A stretch of 11,410 nt of DNA from Bordetella parapertussis (GTDB lineage: Bacteria > Pseudomonadota > Gammaproteobacteria > Burkholderiales > SG8-41): NCBI GenBank assembly GCA_945870465.1, contig CAMBSS010000134.1, forward strand, positions 1-11,410. Reading direction: 5' to 3'. Of the stretch, positions 1 to 5,792 are shown in pieces. The position numbers and the translations under genes were made by a program. Numbering within the stretch: position 1 is the stretch's first letter; every line of letters starts with the position of its first letter. The notes under the pieces are model-generated. The model was not told the DNA's origin and did no database searches. It saw nothing but the letters and a program-made list of their open reading frames with translations.

Positions 1-62
1 TGCAATACTTCGGGGCCGCCGGCACGGACTATGGTGATCGCGTTCATGGTACTGGGCAGCAT
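1..62 (-). CDS. NAD(P)H:quinone oxidoreductase / zinc-type alcohol dehydrogenase family, N-terminus only
   Basis: The gene runs off the left edge, so only about 20 codons are visible. From the ATG at 47-45 the reading is MNAITIVRAGGPEVL. This matches the typical beginning of the quinone oxidoreductase (QOR, MDR superfamily) proteins, which start with a short beta strand followed by a GGPEVL turn. An in-frame ATG five codons upstream (62-60) is preferred as start, because AGGAG at 73-69 lies 6 nt before it and would be 21 nt from the inner ATG. Members are cytosolic NADPH-dependent reductases of quinones or enones. The gene faces away from everything else here, so it is probably not part of the Bug/crotonase functions. 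The family call rests on a short segment and the substrate cannot be judged. Confidence 0.68.
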   Translation of the reverse strand, partial: MLPSTMNAITIVRAGGPEVL

Positions 63-68
63 GCTGCT

Positions 69-73
69 CTCCT
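69..73 (-). promoter_or_regulatory. Ribosome binding site that sets the start of the quinone-oxidoreductase-like gene
   Basis: AGGAG on the minus strand lies 6 nt before the ATG at 62-60. The inner ATG at 47-45 has no Shine-Dalgarno sequence at a workable distance. Confidence 0.6.
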
Positions 74-192
74 GGCTGAATACGGATTATTGTGGTTTTG
101 GCCCGCGGCTGGATGCTGCTGCCGGATGTGGCTGTAAATCGCAATGCGCGGGCAGGGCGCTATTGTAACGGGGGCGGGGGTTTACCGCTAAC

Positions 193-277
193 CGGCGCCA
201 GGAACCCCGCTGGAAAACACCGGCGCCGGGAGCCGCGCTGGGAAAACATCGGCGCCGGGAGCCGCGCTGGGAAACGG
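193..277. repeat. 29-bp tandem repeat, about 2.9 copies
   Basis: Three head-to-tail units of the form CGGCGCCGGGAGCCGCGCTG plus GGAAAACAT: 193-220 (28 bp, diverged), 221-249 (29 bp) and 250-277 (partial). The second and third are identical over 25 bp before diverging at the end. Each unit starts with the palindrome GGCGCC. There are no spacers between units, so this is a minisatellite-like tandem array. It lies in a 231-bp non-coding stretch (63-293) where nothing else convincing was seen. Confidence 0.85.
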
Positions 278-293
278 CAAAACGTATGCTAGG

Positions 294-452
294 CTAACGA
301 GAAGACACGGAAACCCATGAGAAGTTCAGGGAAGTCAGCTGAACGTCCTTGGGAATGTCCGCACCCTTTGCCGTTGCTTTGACCAAGCCAAGATATTTCA
401 TGAGTTTGACAGTTACAAATCCAAAGTCGTATTCGGATTTGTCGTGGCTCAT
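294..452 (-). CDS. Possible small hypothetical protein, 52 aa
   Basis: An open frame runs from ATG 452-450 to TAG 296-294. It encodes 52 residues starting MSHDKSEYDFGFVTVKLMKY and ending NFSWVSVSSR. I do not recognise it. The composition looks protein-like, with alternating hydrophobic residues and well-spread Lys, Ser and Asp, whereas the plus strand here reads less naturally. The stretch looks less GC-rich than the flanking genes. The start is uncertain: no Shine-Dalgarno sequence is visible, and in-frame ATGs at 455-453 and 473-471 would add one or seven residues. It overlaps the 5' edge of the plsY remnant on the other strand by about 14 bp, so it may belong to a foreign segment that replaced the front of plsY. 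It could also be chance. Confidence 0.3.
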   Translation of the reverse strand: MSHDKSEYDFGFVTVKLMKYLGLVKATAKGADIPKDVQLTSLNFSWVSVSSR

Positions 453-645
453 CATCGCGGTGTTTTTTCGCATGTCGTCGGTTGCGCCGTTTGCAACGTG
501 GTTGTTATTCGGCGTTACGCATCCATTTTTTGCCAGCGTGGTGCTGTTGGCGGTGCTGCTGATTTATCGCCATCGCCGCAACATCAAAAATATTCTGGCG
601 GGCACGGAAAACAGGTTCGGACGAAAAGCTCAGACTGGCGTCTGA
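439..645 (+). pseudogene. plsY: plsY 3' remnant (acyl-phosphate:glycerol-3-phosphate acyltransferase)
   Basis: The frame reads LSWLIIAVFFRMSS, then VAPFATWLLFG, then a hydrophobic segment and YRHRRNIKNILAGTENRFG before TGA at 643-645. This is the typical end of PlsY: a last pair of membrane helices followed by the RHR.NI..LLAGTE.++G tail. PlsY makes lysophosphatidate from acyl-phosphate and glycerol-3-phosphate in the inner membrane and is about 200 residues long; only about 68 remain. The catalytic cytoplasmic loops, including the GGKG region, are absent. The segment after MSS appears to lack roughly 8-10 residues usually found before APF, suggesting an internal deletion as well. An in-frame ATG at 400-402 exists, but the sequence before 439 does not resemble PlsY. 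A functional copy is expected elsewhere. Confidence 0.72.
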
Positions 646-647
646 GC
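628..647. terminator. Perfect 8-bp hairpin over the plsY remnant stop, terminator-like on the minus strand
   Basis: GCTCAGAC and GTCTGAGC are perfect inverted repeats separated by TGGC. The right arm includes the TGA of the plsY remnant. AAAA precedes the stem at 624-627, so on the minus strand the hairpin is followed by TTTT, as in an intrinsic terminator. On the plus strand no T run follows. Confidence 0.4.
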
Positions 648-700
648 CGGAGTTTATCGAAGGGACGTGCCGGCGGTTGGAGCTCCTGGCTGCATTTTGA

Positions 701-730
701 TTGTCGTTGGGTGTGCGTTGGAAATACAAT
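701..730 (+). promoter_or_regulatory. Possible sigma-70 promoter for the bug1-capA-bug3 run
   Basis: TTGTCG (701-706) and TACAAT (725-730, 5 of 6 to consensus) are separated by 18 bp. Transcription would start near 737, at the first candidate ATG of bug1, giving little or no leader. This is a motif match only. Confidence 0.25.
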
Positions 731-736
731 GGGGAC

Positions 737-1705
737 ATGATGGCGTGCCGCACAATATTTCTGTGTTTGGGACTGTTGGTTTCAACAGCTGGTATCGCAA
801 TCGCGCAAACTTTTCCCGCCAAGCCGATTCGCGTCATCGTTGCCTATCCGCCCGGCGGCTCGACCGACATCATTGCGCGTATTCTCGGCCAGAAACTGAC
901 CGACCGCTTCGGCCAGACCATGCTGGTCGACAATCGCGCGGGCGCCGCCGGGATGATAGGCGCAGCCATTGCCGCTCAGGCCACGGCAGACGGTTACACC
1001 CTGATCCTGAGCGACACGCCGTTTGTGGTGAATCCGAGCGTTTTCGCCAAGGTGCCATATGATCCGGTCAAGGATTTCACGCCTATCGTCATGGTCGCGC
1101 AGTCGCCGCTGATGCTGGTGGTGAATGCTGCCGTGCTGGCGCAAACCGTGCAGGAGCTGATCAGGCTGGCCAAAGCGCAGCCGGGCAAGTTTACGATCGC
1201 GTCGGCCGGCACCGGCGCCTCGTCGCATGTCGTCGCGGAACTTTTCAAGATGCGCGCCGGAGTAAACCTCACGCACGTCCCGTACAAGGGCCTGGGGCCC
1301 GCGTTGGTCGAAGTCGCCGGCGGCCAGGTGAATGCGCTGTTTTCCAGCATTCCCGCTGCGATGCCGCACGTGAAAACGGGGAAGCTGCGCGTGCTGGGTG
1401 TCTGCTCGCCGCGCCGCGTCGCGGTCGCCCCCGAAGTGCCGACCATGGAAGAAAGCGGCGTGCGCGATTTCGAGGCGGCCATCTGGTACGGTTATCAGGG
1501 GCCGGCCGGAATGCCCAAGGCTGTGGTCAACACTCTGAGCACCGAGATTGCACGAGCCGCGGATTTGCCCGATGTGCGCGAGCGTTTTGCCGGCATGGGG
1601 CTGGAGCCTTTGACTCTGATGCCGCGCGAGTTTCATGCTTATATCGCCGCCGAGCTGAAGAAGTGGACGGAAGTCGTAAAGGCCGCCAATATCAAAGCCG
1701 AATGA
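737..1705 (+). CDS. Bug/TctC-family periplasmic solute-binding protein (bug1)
   Basis: A 322-aa tripartite tricarboxylate transporter (TTT) receptor-type binding protein, the usual family length. A signal peptide occupies residues 1-23, with likely cleavage after AIA. Family landmarks are AYPPGGSTD (36-44, first ligand loop), VDNRAG (64-69), DGYTL (85-89), YDPVKDF (108-114), SAGTGASSH (156-164, second ligand loop), HVPYKG (180-185) and PTMEESGV (235-242). Such proteins bind carboxylates or related small solutes between two lobes; the ligand cannot be read from sequence. The start lies at 737 or, more likely by spacing, at the adjacent ATG 740, because GGGG (731-734) is only 2 nt from 737 but 5 nt from 740. 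A TTG at 701 would extend the frame but has no ribosome site and spoils the signal peptide. It is the first gene of a same-strand run with bug2, the CapA-like gene and bug3. No TctA/TctB genes are nearby. Confidence 0.93.
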   Translation: MMACRTIFLCLGLLVSTAGIAIAQTFPAKPIRVIVAYPPGGSTDIIARILGQKLTDRFGQTMLVDNRAGAAGMIGAAIAAQATADGYTLILSDTPFVVNPSVFAKVPYDPVKDFTPIVMVAQSPLMLVVNAAVLAQTVQELIRLAKAQPGKFTIASAGTGASSHVVAELFKMRAGVNLTHVPYKGLGPALVEVAGGQVNALFSSIPAAMPHVKTGKLRVLGVCSPRRVAVAPEVPTMEESGVRDFEAAIWYGYQGPAGMPKAVVNTLSTEIARAADLPDVRERFAGMGLEPLTLMPREFHAYIAAELKKWTEVVKAANIKAE

Positions 1706-1712
1706 AGTGCCG

Positions 1713-1742
1713 CCGCAGGCAGTCGGCGCTGTCAGCCTGCGG
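1713..1742. repeat. Inverted repeat between bug1 and bug2
   Basis: CCGCAGGC (1713-1720) and GCCTGCGG (1735-1742) form a perfect 8-bp stem with a 14-nt loop, starting 8 nt after the bug1 stop. No T run follows, so this may be an mRNA-stabilising hairpin or an attenuating structure rather than a full terminator. Confidence 0.4.
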
Positions 1743-1776
1743 GCGTTATCCGCGCAGTAAATAATGAAGGAACAGA

Positions 1777-2742
1777 ATGAAAAAGATCATGTTGCTTACG
1801 CTGTTCGTAGCCAACGCCTTGATATCCGGATTGGTCTGCGCGCAGCCATATCCGGTCAAGTCGGTGCGGCTGGTGGTGCCGTTTGTCGCCGGCGGCCCGA
1901 CCGACATCCAGACGCGCATGTTCGCGGAGAAACTGACGCAGCGCCTCGGCCAGAATTTCGTCGTCGACAACCGCGGCGGCGCCAACGGCAATATCGGCAT
2001 GGAGATCGTTGCCCGCGCGCCTGCCGATGGTTACACCCTCATCCAGGCGGCCAGCGCCAGCTGGGCGGTGAGTCCCAGCCTGTACAAGCTCAATTACGAT
2101 GTCGTCAAGGATTTCGCGCTGATTATCCAGCCGCTGAGCGCGCCGACGGTACTGGTGGTCCACCCTTCGGTGGCCGCGACCAACATCAAGGAGCTGGTCG
2201 CGCTGGCGAAAACGAAACCCGGCGCGCTCAACTACGGCTCGTCCGGCGTCGGCGGCATCGGGCATATATCGGCCGAAACCTTCTGCCTGGTGACGGGCAC
2301 GAAGATGACGCATATCCCGTTCAAGAGCGCGGCGCCGGCGCTGATTGCGCTGCTCGGGAAGGAAATCGATATATTGTTCAATAACACGATCGCGACGGTG
2401 CCATTTATCAAATCGGGCCAGGCGCGCGCGCTCGGCGTAACGAGCCTGAAGCGGTTGTCGGCGCTGCCCGACGTGCCGACCATCGATGAAAGCGGCGTGA
2501 AAGGTTTCCAGCATGCCTCCTGGACGGCCATGGCAGCGCCCGCCGGCACGCCGAAAGAAATCATCAACAAGCTGAACGCCGAGATGAACCAGATACTGAA
2601 GCTGCCCGACATTCAGGAAAAGGCGGCGGCAGGCGGCGCCGAGATTGTAGGCGGCACGCCCGCGCAAGCCGAGGCTTTTCTGAAGTCCGAGCTGGCCAGG
2701 TCCAGGCGCCTTGTTACCGAAGCGAACCTCAAGTTCGATTAA
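1777..2742 (+). CDS. Bug/TctC-family periplasmic solute-binding protein (bug2)
   Basis: 321 aa with a clear signal peptide (MKKIMLLTLF start, likely cleavage after VCA at residue 22). The ATG is supported by AAGGAA at 1767-1772. Family motifs are PFVAGGPTD (35-43), VDNRGG (63-68), DGYTL (84-88), SSGVGGIGH (155-163) and PTIDESGV (234-241). The pocket-lining segments differ from the other three copies. Position 35 begins PF rather than AY or PY, and HVPYKG is replaced by HIPFKS (179-184), followed by AAPALIALLGKEIDILFNN. A different ligand is therefore likely, by inference. It lies 71 bp after bug1 and 17 bp before the CapA-like gene. As with the other copies, the transporter membrane partners are not in the window. 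Confidence 0.93.
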   Translation: MKKIMLLTLFVANALISGLVCAQPYPVKSVRLVVPFVAGGPTDIQTRMFAEKLTQRLGQNFVVDNRGGANGNIGMEIVARAPADGYTLIQAASASWAVSPSLYKLNYDVVKDFALIIQPLSAPTVLVVHPSVAATNIKELVALAKTKPGALNYGSSGVGGIGHISAETFCLVTGTKMTHIPFKSAAPALIALLGKEIDILFNNTIATVPFIKSGQARALGVTSLKRLSALPDVPTIDESGVKGFQHASWTAMAAPAGTPKEIINKLNAEMNQILKLPDIQEKAAAGGAEIVGGTPAQAEAFLKSELARSRRLVTEANLKFD

Positions 2743-2759
2743 CAGGATAGCAAAACATA

Positions 2760-3866
2760 ATGGCTGAAAAATCCGTTGTGCTGATGGGGGTCGGCGACAT
2801 GGGCCCGATGCACGATCCCATGGAAGCCTATGGCACGCTCGCGAAACCGGTGCTGGCGACCGCTGACATCAGGTTCGCCCAGGCAGAGCGACTGTACTCG
2901 GAACGGGGTTCTCTGCAGGTGCATGCCGAAATCCCCAATGCGCGTCTCAAACCGCACATGGCGGATGTTTTCAGCGACTGCGGCTTCGACGTTGTGTCGG
3001 TCGCGGGCAATCACGCGCTGGATTGGGGCGAAGAAGCTTTTCTCGACACTATCGAAAACCTGCAGAAGAGGGGCGTGCAAACGGTCGGCGGCGGACGCAA
3101 TCTGGCGGAAGCGCGGCGCCCGGTCGTCATCACGCGCAACGGTGTGCGCGTGGCGATACTTTCCTACTGCTCGATATTGAACGAAGGATTCGCGGCAGGC
3201 CCGAACAAGCCGGGCATTGCGCCATTGCGCATCCACACTTATTACGAAGCCGTCGAGCACCAGCCCGGCATCGCGCCCAGGGTCGTGACCATTCCTTATG
3301 AAGACGATCTCGCAGACATGGTGGCGGACATCAAGGCGGCGAAGCAGTCAGCGGATTGTGTCGTGCTGTCGCTGCATTGGGGCCTGCATTTCATTCCTAA
3401 AACGATAGCGCAGTATCAACCTGCCGTCGCCAAGGCTGCGTTTGCGGCGGGCGCCGATATCATTTTCGGCCATCATCCGCACGTCCCCAAGGGAATAGGC
3501 GTACATGATGGCAAGGTGTGCTTCTACAGTCTGGGCAATTTCATCATGTCGCGGAATGAAAGAACGCCGGCGAACGCGGCGGCGTTCATCAAGAATCACG
3601 GCGTCGAACTCGATCCGGATTATCCGCGTCTTGCTTATGGCAAGGATTCGAAGCGTACCCTCATCGCGAAAGCGGTGCTGACGCCGCAAGGCGCCAGGAG
3701 CGTGTCATTTCTGCCAGCGCTGGTCGACAAGCAGCTGCGGCCTGAGATCCTGCTTCCGGGCGACGCGCGCTTCGCTGAAGCGGTAAGCTATATGGATTGG
3801 GCGTCAGAGGATTTCGAACACAAGTTTACGGTCAAGGGCGATGAGGTCGTGATTACGGGCGGTTAG
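2760..3866 (+). CDS. CapA/PgsA-family metallophosphoesterase-like protein without signal peptide
   Basis: 368 aa of the CapA (PGA_cap) branch of the calcineurin-like phosphoesterase fold. Metal-site motifs are GD (12-13), GNHALDWG (83-90), HWGLH (206-210) and GHHPH (237-241), followed by the family block YSLGNF (256-261). Asp13, Asn84, His85, His206 and His239/His241 are the expected metal ligands. The founding members take part in poly-gamma-glutamate capsule synthesis and are membrane-anchored. This protein begins MAEKSVVLMGVGDMG, with neither signal peptide nor anchor, so it should be cytoplasmic. No PgsB/PgsC or CapB/CapC ligase genes are nearby, which argues against capsule synthesis. 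It sits 17 bp after bug2 and 24 bp before the preferred bug3 start, so it probably shares their transcript. AGGATA at 2744-2749 is a plausible ribosome site. A role in processing a substrate linked to the Bug proteins is inference. Confidence 0.88.
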   Translation: MAEKSVVLMGVGDMGPMHDPMEAYGTLAKPVLATADIRFAQAERLYSERGSLQVHAEIPNARLKPHMADVFSDCGFDVVSVAGNHALDWGEEAFLDTIENLQKRGVQTVGGGRNLAEARRPVVITRNGVRVAILSYCSILNEGFAAGPNKPGIAPLRIHTYYEAVEHQPGIAPRVVTIPYEDDLADMVADIKAAKQSADCVVLSLHWGLHFIPKTIAQYQPAVAKAAFAAGADIIFGHHPHVPKGIGVHDGKVCFYSLGNFIMSRNERTPANAAAFIKNHGVELDPDYPRLAYGKDSKRTLIAKAVLTPQGARSVSFLPALVDKQLRPEILLPGDARFAEAVSYMDWASEDFEHKFTVKGDEVVITGG

Positions 3867-3876
3867 CCGCGCAACG

Positions 3877-3884
3877 AAAAGGGG
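3877..3884 (+). promoter_or_regulatory. Ribosome binding site that sets the bug3 start
   Basis: AAAAGGGG abuts the first ATG (3885) with no spacing, but lies 6 nt before the second in-frame ATG at 3891. The second is therefore the likelier start. Confidence 0.6.
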
Positions 3885-3890
3885 ATGGCA

Positions 3891-4865
3891 ATGACGGTAA
3901 GAAATGCGTTGTGGGTGTCGATTGCATTTTGTCTGACGGTTGCGGCAATACCTTTGCGCGCCGCGGAAGAGTTTCCAAGCCGGCCGATCCGCATCGTCGT
4001 CGCTTATGCGCCGGGAGGCGGCAACGACCTTTTTGCCCGCGTGCTGGGAAAACGGCTCACGGAAACCCTTGGCAAGACCGTGCTGGTCGACAACCGGCCG
4101 GGCGCGAATGGAATCATCGGGACGAAGCTGGTCGCCGCTGCCACGCCCGACGGCTACACCGTGATCCTCGCCGACATGGCGCACGCGACCAATCCGTTCG
4201 TCTACTCGACCGCCCAATACGATCCGATCAAGGATTTTGCGCCGATCACGGCGCTGGGCAGCGCGCCCATCATACTGATCGTGCATCCGTCGGTTCCCAT
4301 GCAGACACTCACCGAATTCATCGCCGCCGCCAAAAGCCAGGCAGGAAAAATCGTCATGGGTTCAGGCGGCACCGGCTCTACCAGCCATATCGCAGGCGAA
4401 TTTTTTCAGCTGCGCACGGGCACCAAGTTTACGCACGTTCCATATAAAGGCACCGGGCCCGCGCTCGCTGACCTGGTCGGCGGGCAGACTCAGTGCATAT
4501 TCTCGCCGGTGGCCGCCGCCATTCCACTCGTCACCGCGGGCAGGGTGCGCGCGCTCGCGATTTCGTCGGCAAAAAGGGCCGCCATCGTTTCCGAGGTGCC
4601 TACGTTCGAAGAATCCGGCGTGGCAGACTTCCGGGTCGGCGGCTGGTATGGAATCCTCGCGCCCGCCGGGACGCCTAAAGCCATCGTCGCCCGGCTCAAC
4701 AAAGAAATCGTCGCCGCTGTTCAGGCGCCCGAAGTCAGGAGCCGGTTTGACGATGCGCTCGTCACCCCGGGCACCGGCACGCCCGAGGAGTTCACCGCTT
4801 TTCTGAAGTCCGAAGCGGCGCGCTGGTCGCAGCTCATCAAGACCGTCGGCATCAAGGTCGACTAA
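3891..4865 (+). CDS. Bug/TctC-family periplasmic solute-binding protein (bug3)
   Basis: 324 aa from the ATG at 3891, which is favoured by ribosome-site spacing; starting at 3885 would add only Met-Ala. A signal peptide of about 24-25 residues ends at PLRAA. Landmarks are AYAPGGGND (38-46), VDNRPG (66-71), DGYTV (87-91), YDPIKDF (110-116), GSGGTGSTSH (157-166), THVPYKG (181-187) and PTFEESGV (237-244). By eye it resembles bug1 more than bug2, sharing AY.PGG and HVPYKG.GPAL. It closes the plus-strand run. Its TAA at 4863-4865 is only 3 bp from the stop of crotonase A on the other strand, so there is no room for a dedicated terminator between them. Ligand unknown. Confidence 0.93.
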   Translation: MTVRNALWVSIAFCLTVAAIPLRAAEEFPSRPIRIVVAYAPGGGNDLFARVLGKRLTETLGKTVLVDNRPGANGIIGTKLVAAATPDGYTVILADMAHATNPFVYSTAQYDPIKDFAPITALGSAPIILIVHPSVPMQTLTEFIAAAKSQAGKIVMGSGGTGSTSHIAGEFFQLRTGTKFTHVPYKGTGPALADLVGGQTQCIFSPVAAAIPLVTAGRVRALAISSAKRAAIVSEVPTFEESGVADFRVGGWYGILAPAGTPKAIVARLNKEIVAAVQAPEVRSRFDDALVTPGTGTPEEFTAFLKSEAARWSQLIKTVGIKVD

Positions 4866-4868
4866 GCG

Positions 4869-5702
4869 TTATTTCTTCGAGACGTCGTACGGCACGAAAG
4901 TGTCGTACTGCAGGTCTATCCATTCCGCCGTGAAGTTGGGCTCGCGTTTTTCGAGGAAAGCGCGCGGGCCTTCACGCGCATCCTTGTGGAACATCAATTC
5001 GACGTTGCACAGGATCTGATGCTCTATGCCTTTGACCGGATCACAGCCGAGGCCCTGGTTCCGTGCATTTTTGATGGCGCCGATTGCGGCAGTGGGGCCT
5101 TTGGCAAGTTTGGCAGCGAATTCATAAGTTTTCGCCTCGAGTTCGGTGTCCGCGTAGACCTTGGTCACTAAAGTCAGGCGCTGTGCTTCGTCGATGTCGA
5201 TAAAGTCGCCGAGCAGCAGCATTTCGGTCGCTTTGCCCATGCCGACGTAGCGGGGCAACAGGTACGCGCAACCGCCGCCCATGCCGCGCTTGACGTAGAT
5301 CGAGGCGAGCCTCGCACCTTTTGAAGCCATGCGGAAATCGCACGCGAGAGCGATGTCGAATCCGGCCCCCACGGCATAACCTTCGACCAGGGCGACCACC
5401 GGTTTGCGCAAATTCATGATTTCGACCACCAGGCGCGGGTAGCCGGTTTTCATGCGCGTGTGCAGGTCGGGGGCGCCGTACTTGAACCGCTCTTCGGGAT
5501 GCAAATCGTCGCCGGCGCAAAAGTTGCCGCCGGCGCCGCGCAGCACAATGGCACGCACGCCGTGGTCCTGGCGCGCGCGCTCCAGCGCATCGCACAGGTC
5601 GATGATCATGGTCGGGATTAGCGCGTTGTACTTTTTTGGCCGGTCCATCGTGATGGTCGCGATTTTCTTTTTGACTTCGTACTGAATCAGTCCGTCGGAC
5701 AT
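4869..5702 (-). CDS. Enoyl-CoA hydratase/isomerase superfamily protein with Asp/Tyr in place of the Glu pair (crotonase A)
   Basis: A 277-aa cytosolic crotonase. The start at 5702 is fixed by AAAGGAG 7 nt upstream; an upstream in-frame ATG at 5759 lacks support. Fold motifs are DRPKKYNAL (20-28), FCAGDDLH (61-68, first oxyanion-hole strand) and GYAVGAGFDIALACDF (108-123, second oxyanion-hole helix). Aligning GAGFDIALACD to GGGCELAMMCD of rat mitochondrial hydratase places Asp116 at Glu144. The residue 20 further on, which is Glu164 in the rat enzyme, is Tyr136. Plain enoyl-CoA hydration is therefore doubtful; isomerase, hydrolase, lyase or another thioester reaction is possible. The C-terminal third contains KGPTAAIGAIKNARNQGL. 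By eye it is roughly 70% identical to crotonase C at the right end. It lies 90 bp downstream of the amidohydrolase gene, probably in one minus-strand operon. Confidence 0.9.
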   Translation of the reverse strand: MSDGLIQYEVKKKIATITMDRPKKYNALIPTMIIDLCDALERARQDHGVRAIVLRGAGGNFCAGDDLHPEERFKYGAPDLHTRMKTGYPRLVVEIMNLRKPVVALVEGYAVGAGFDIALACDFRMASKGARLASIYVKRGMGGGCAYLLPRYVGMGKATEMLLLGDFIDIDEAQRLTLVTKVYADTELEAKTYEFAAKLAKGPTAAIGAIKNARNQGLGCDPVKGIEHQILCNVELMFHKDAREGPRAFLEKREPNFTAEWIDLQYDTFVPYDVSKK

Positions 5703-5709
5703 TGTTGCT

Positions 5710-5716
5710 CTCCTTT
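5710..5716 (-). promoter_or_regulatory. Strong ribosome binding site of crotonase A
   Basis: AAAGGAG on the minus strand lies 7 nt before the ATG at 5702-5700. It fixes the start 19 codons inside the longest open frame. Confidence 0.75.
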
Positions 5717-5792
5717 GGTTTGGATGGTGATTTGCGGGACAGGCGGTTATTGCGGGCAATCTATTGTACGGCTGGCGCCGCGACTGCGGGTT

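Noticed and set aside
193..277. CRISPR array, since the unit is 28-29 bp
   Set aside because: The units are contiguous with no spacers, and no cas gene is present.
92..292. 66-codon plus-strand frame over the tandem repeat
   Set aside because: Mostly translated repeat (Gly/Arg-rich), no ribosome site and no protein character.
349..438. 5' extension of the plsY remnant to an upstream ATG
   Set aside because: An ATG exists in frame, but this part does not resemble PlsY and reads better on the minus strand.
782..1636. Long open frame antisense to bug1 (284 codons)
   Set aside because: It is a mirror of high-GC codon bias. The sense strand has a complete Bug protein with signal peptide and motifs; the antisense product is Arg/His-rich and unrecognisable.
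1732..2667. Long open frame antisense to bug2
   Set aside because: Same reason as for bug1: a shadow of a well-supported sense gene, with a biased, low-complexity product.
5703..5759. Longer crotonase A starting at 5759
   Set aside because: The strong Shine-Dalgarno sequence at 5710-5716 and the paralogue's N-terminus both support the start at 5702.
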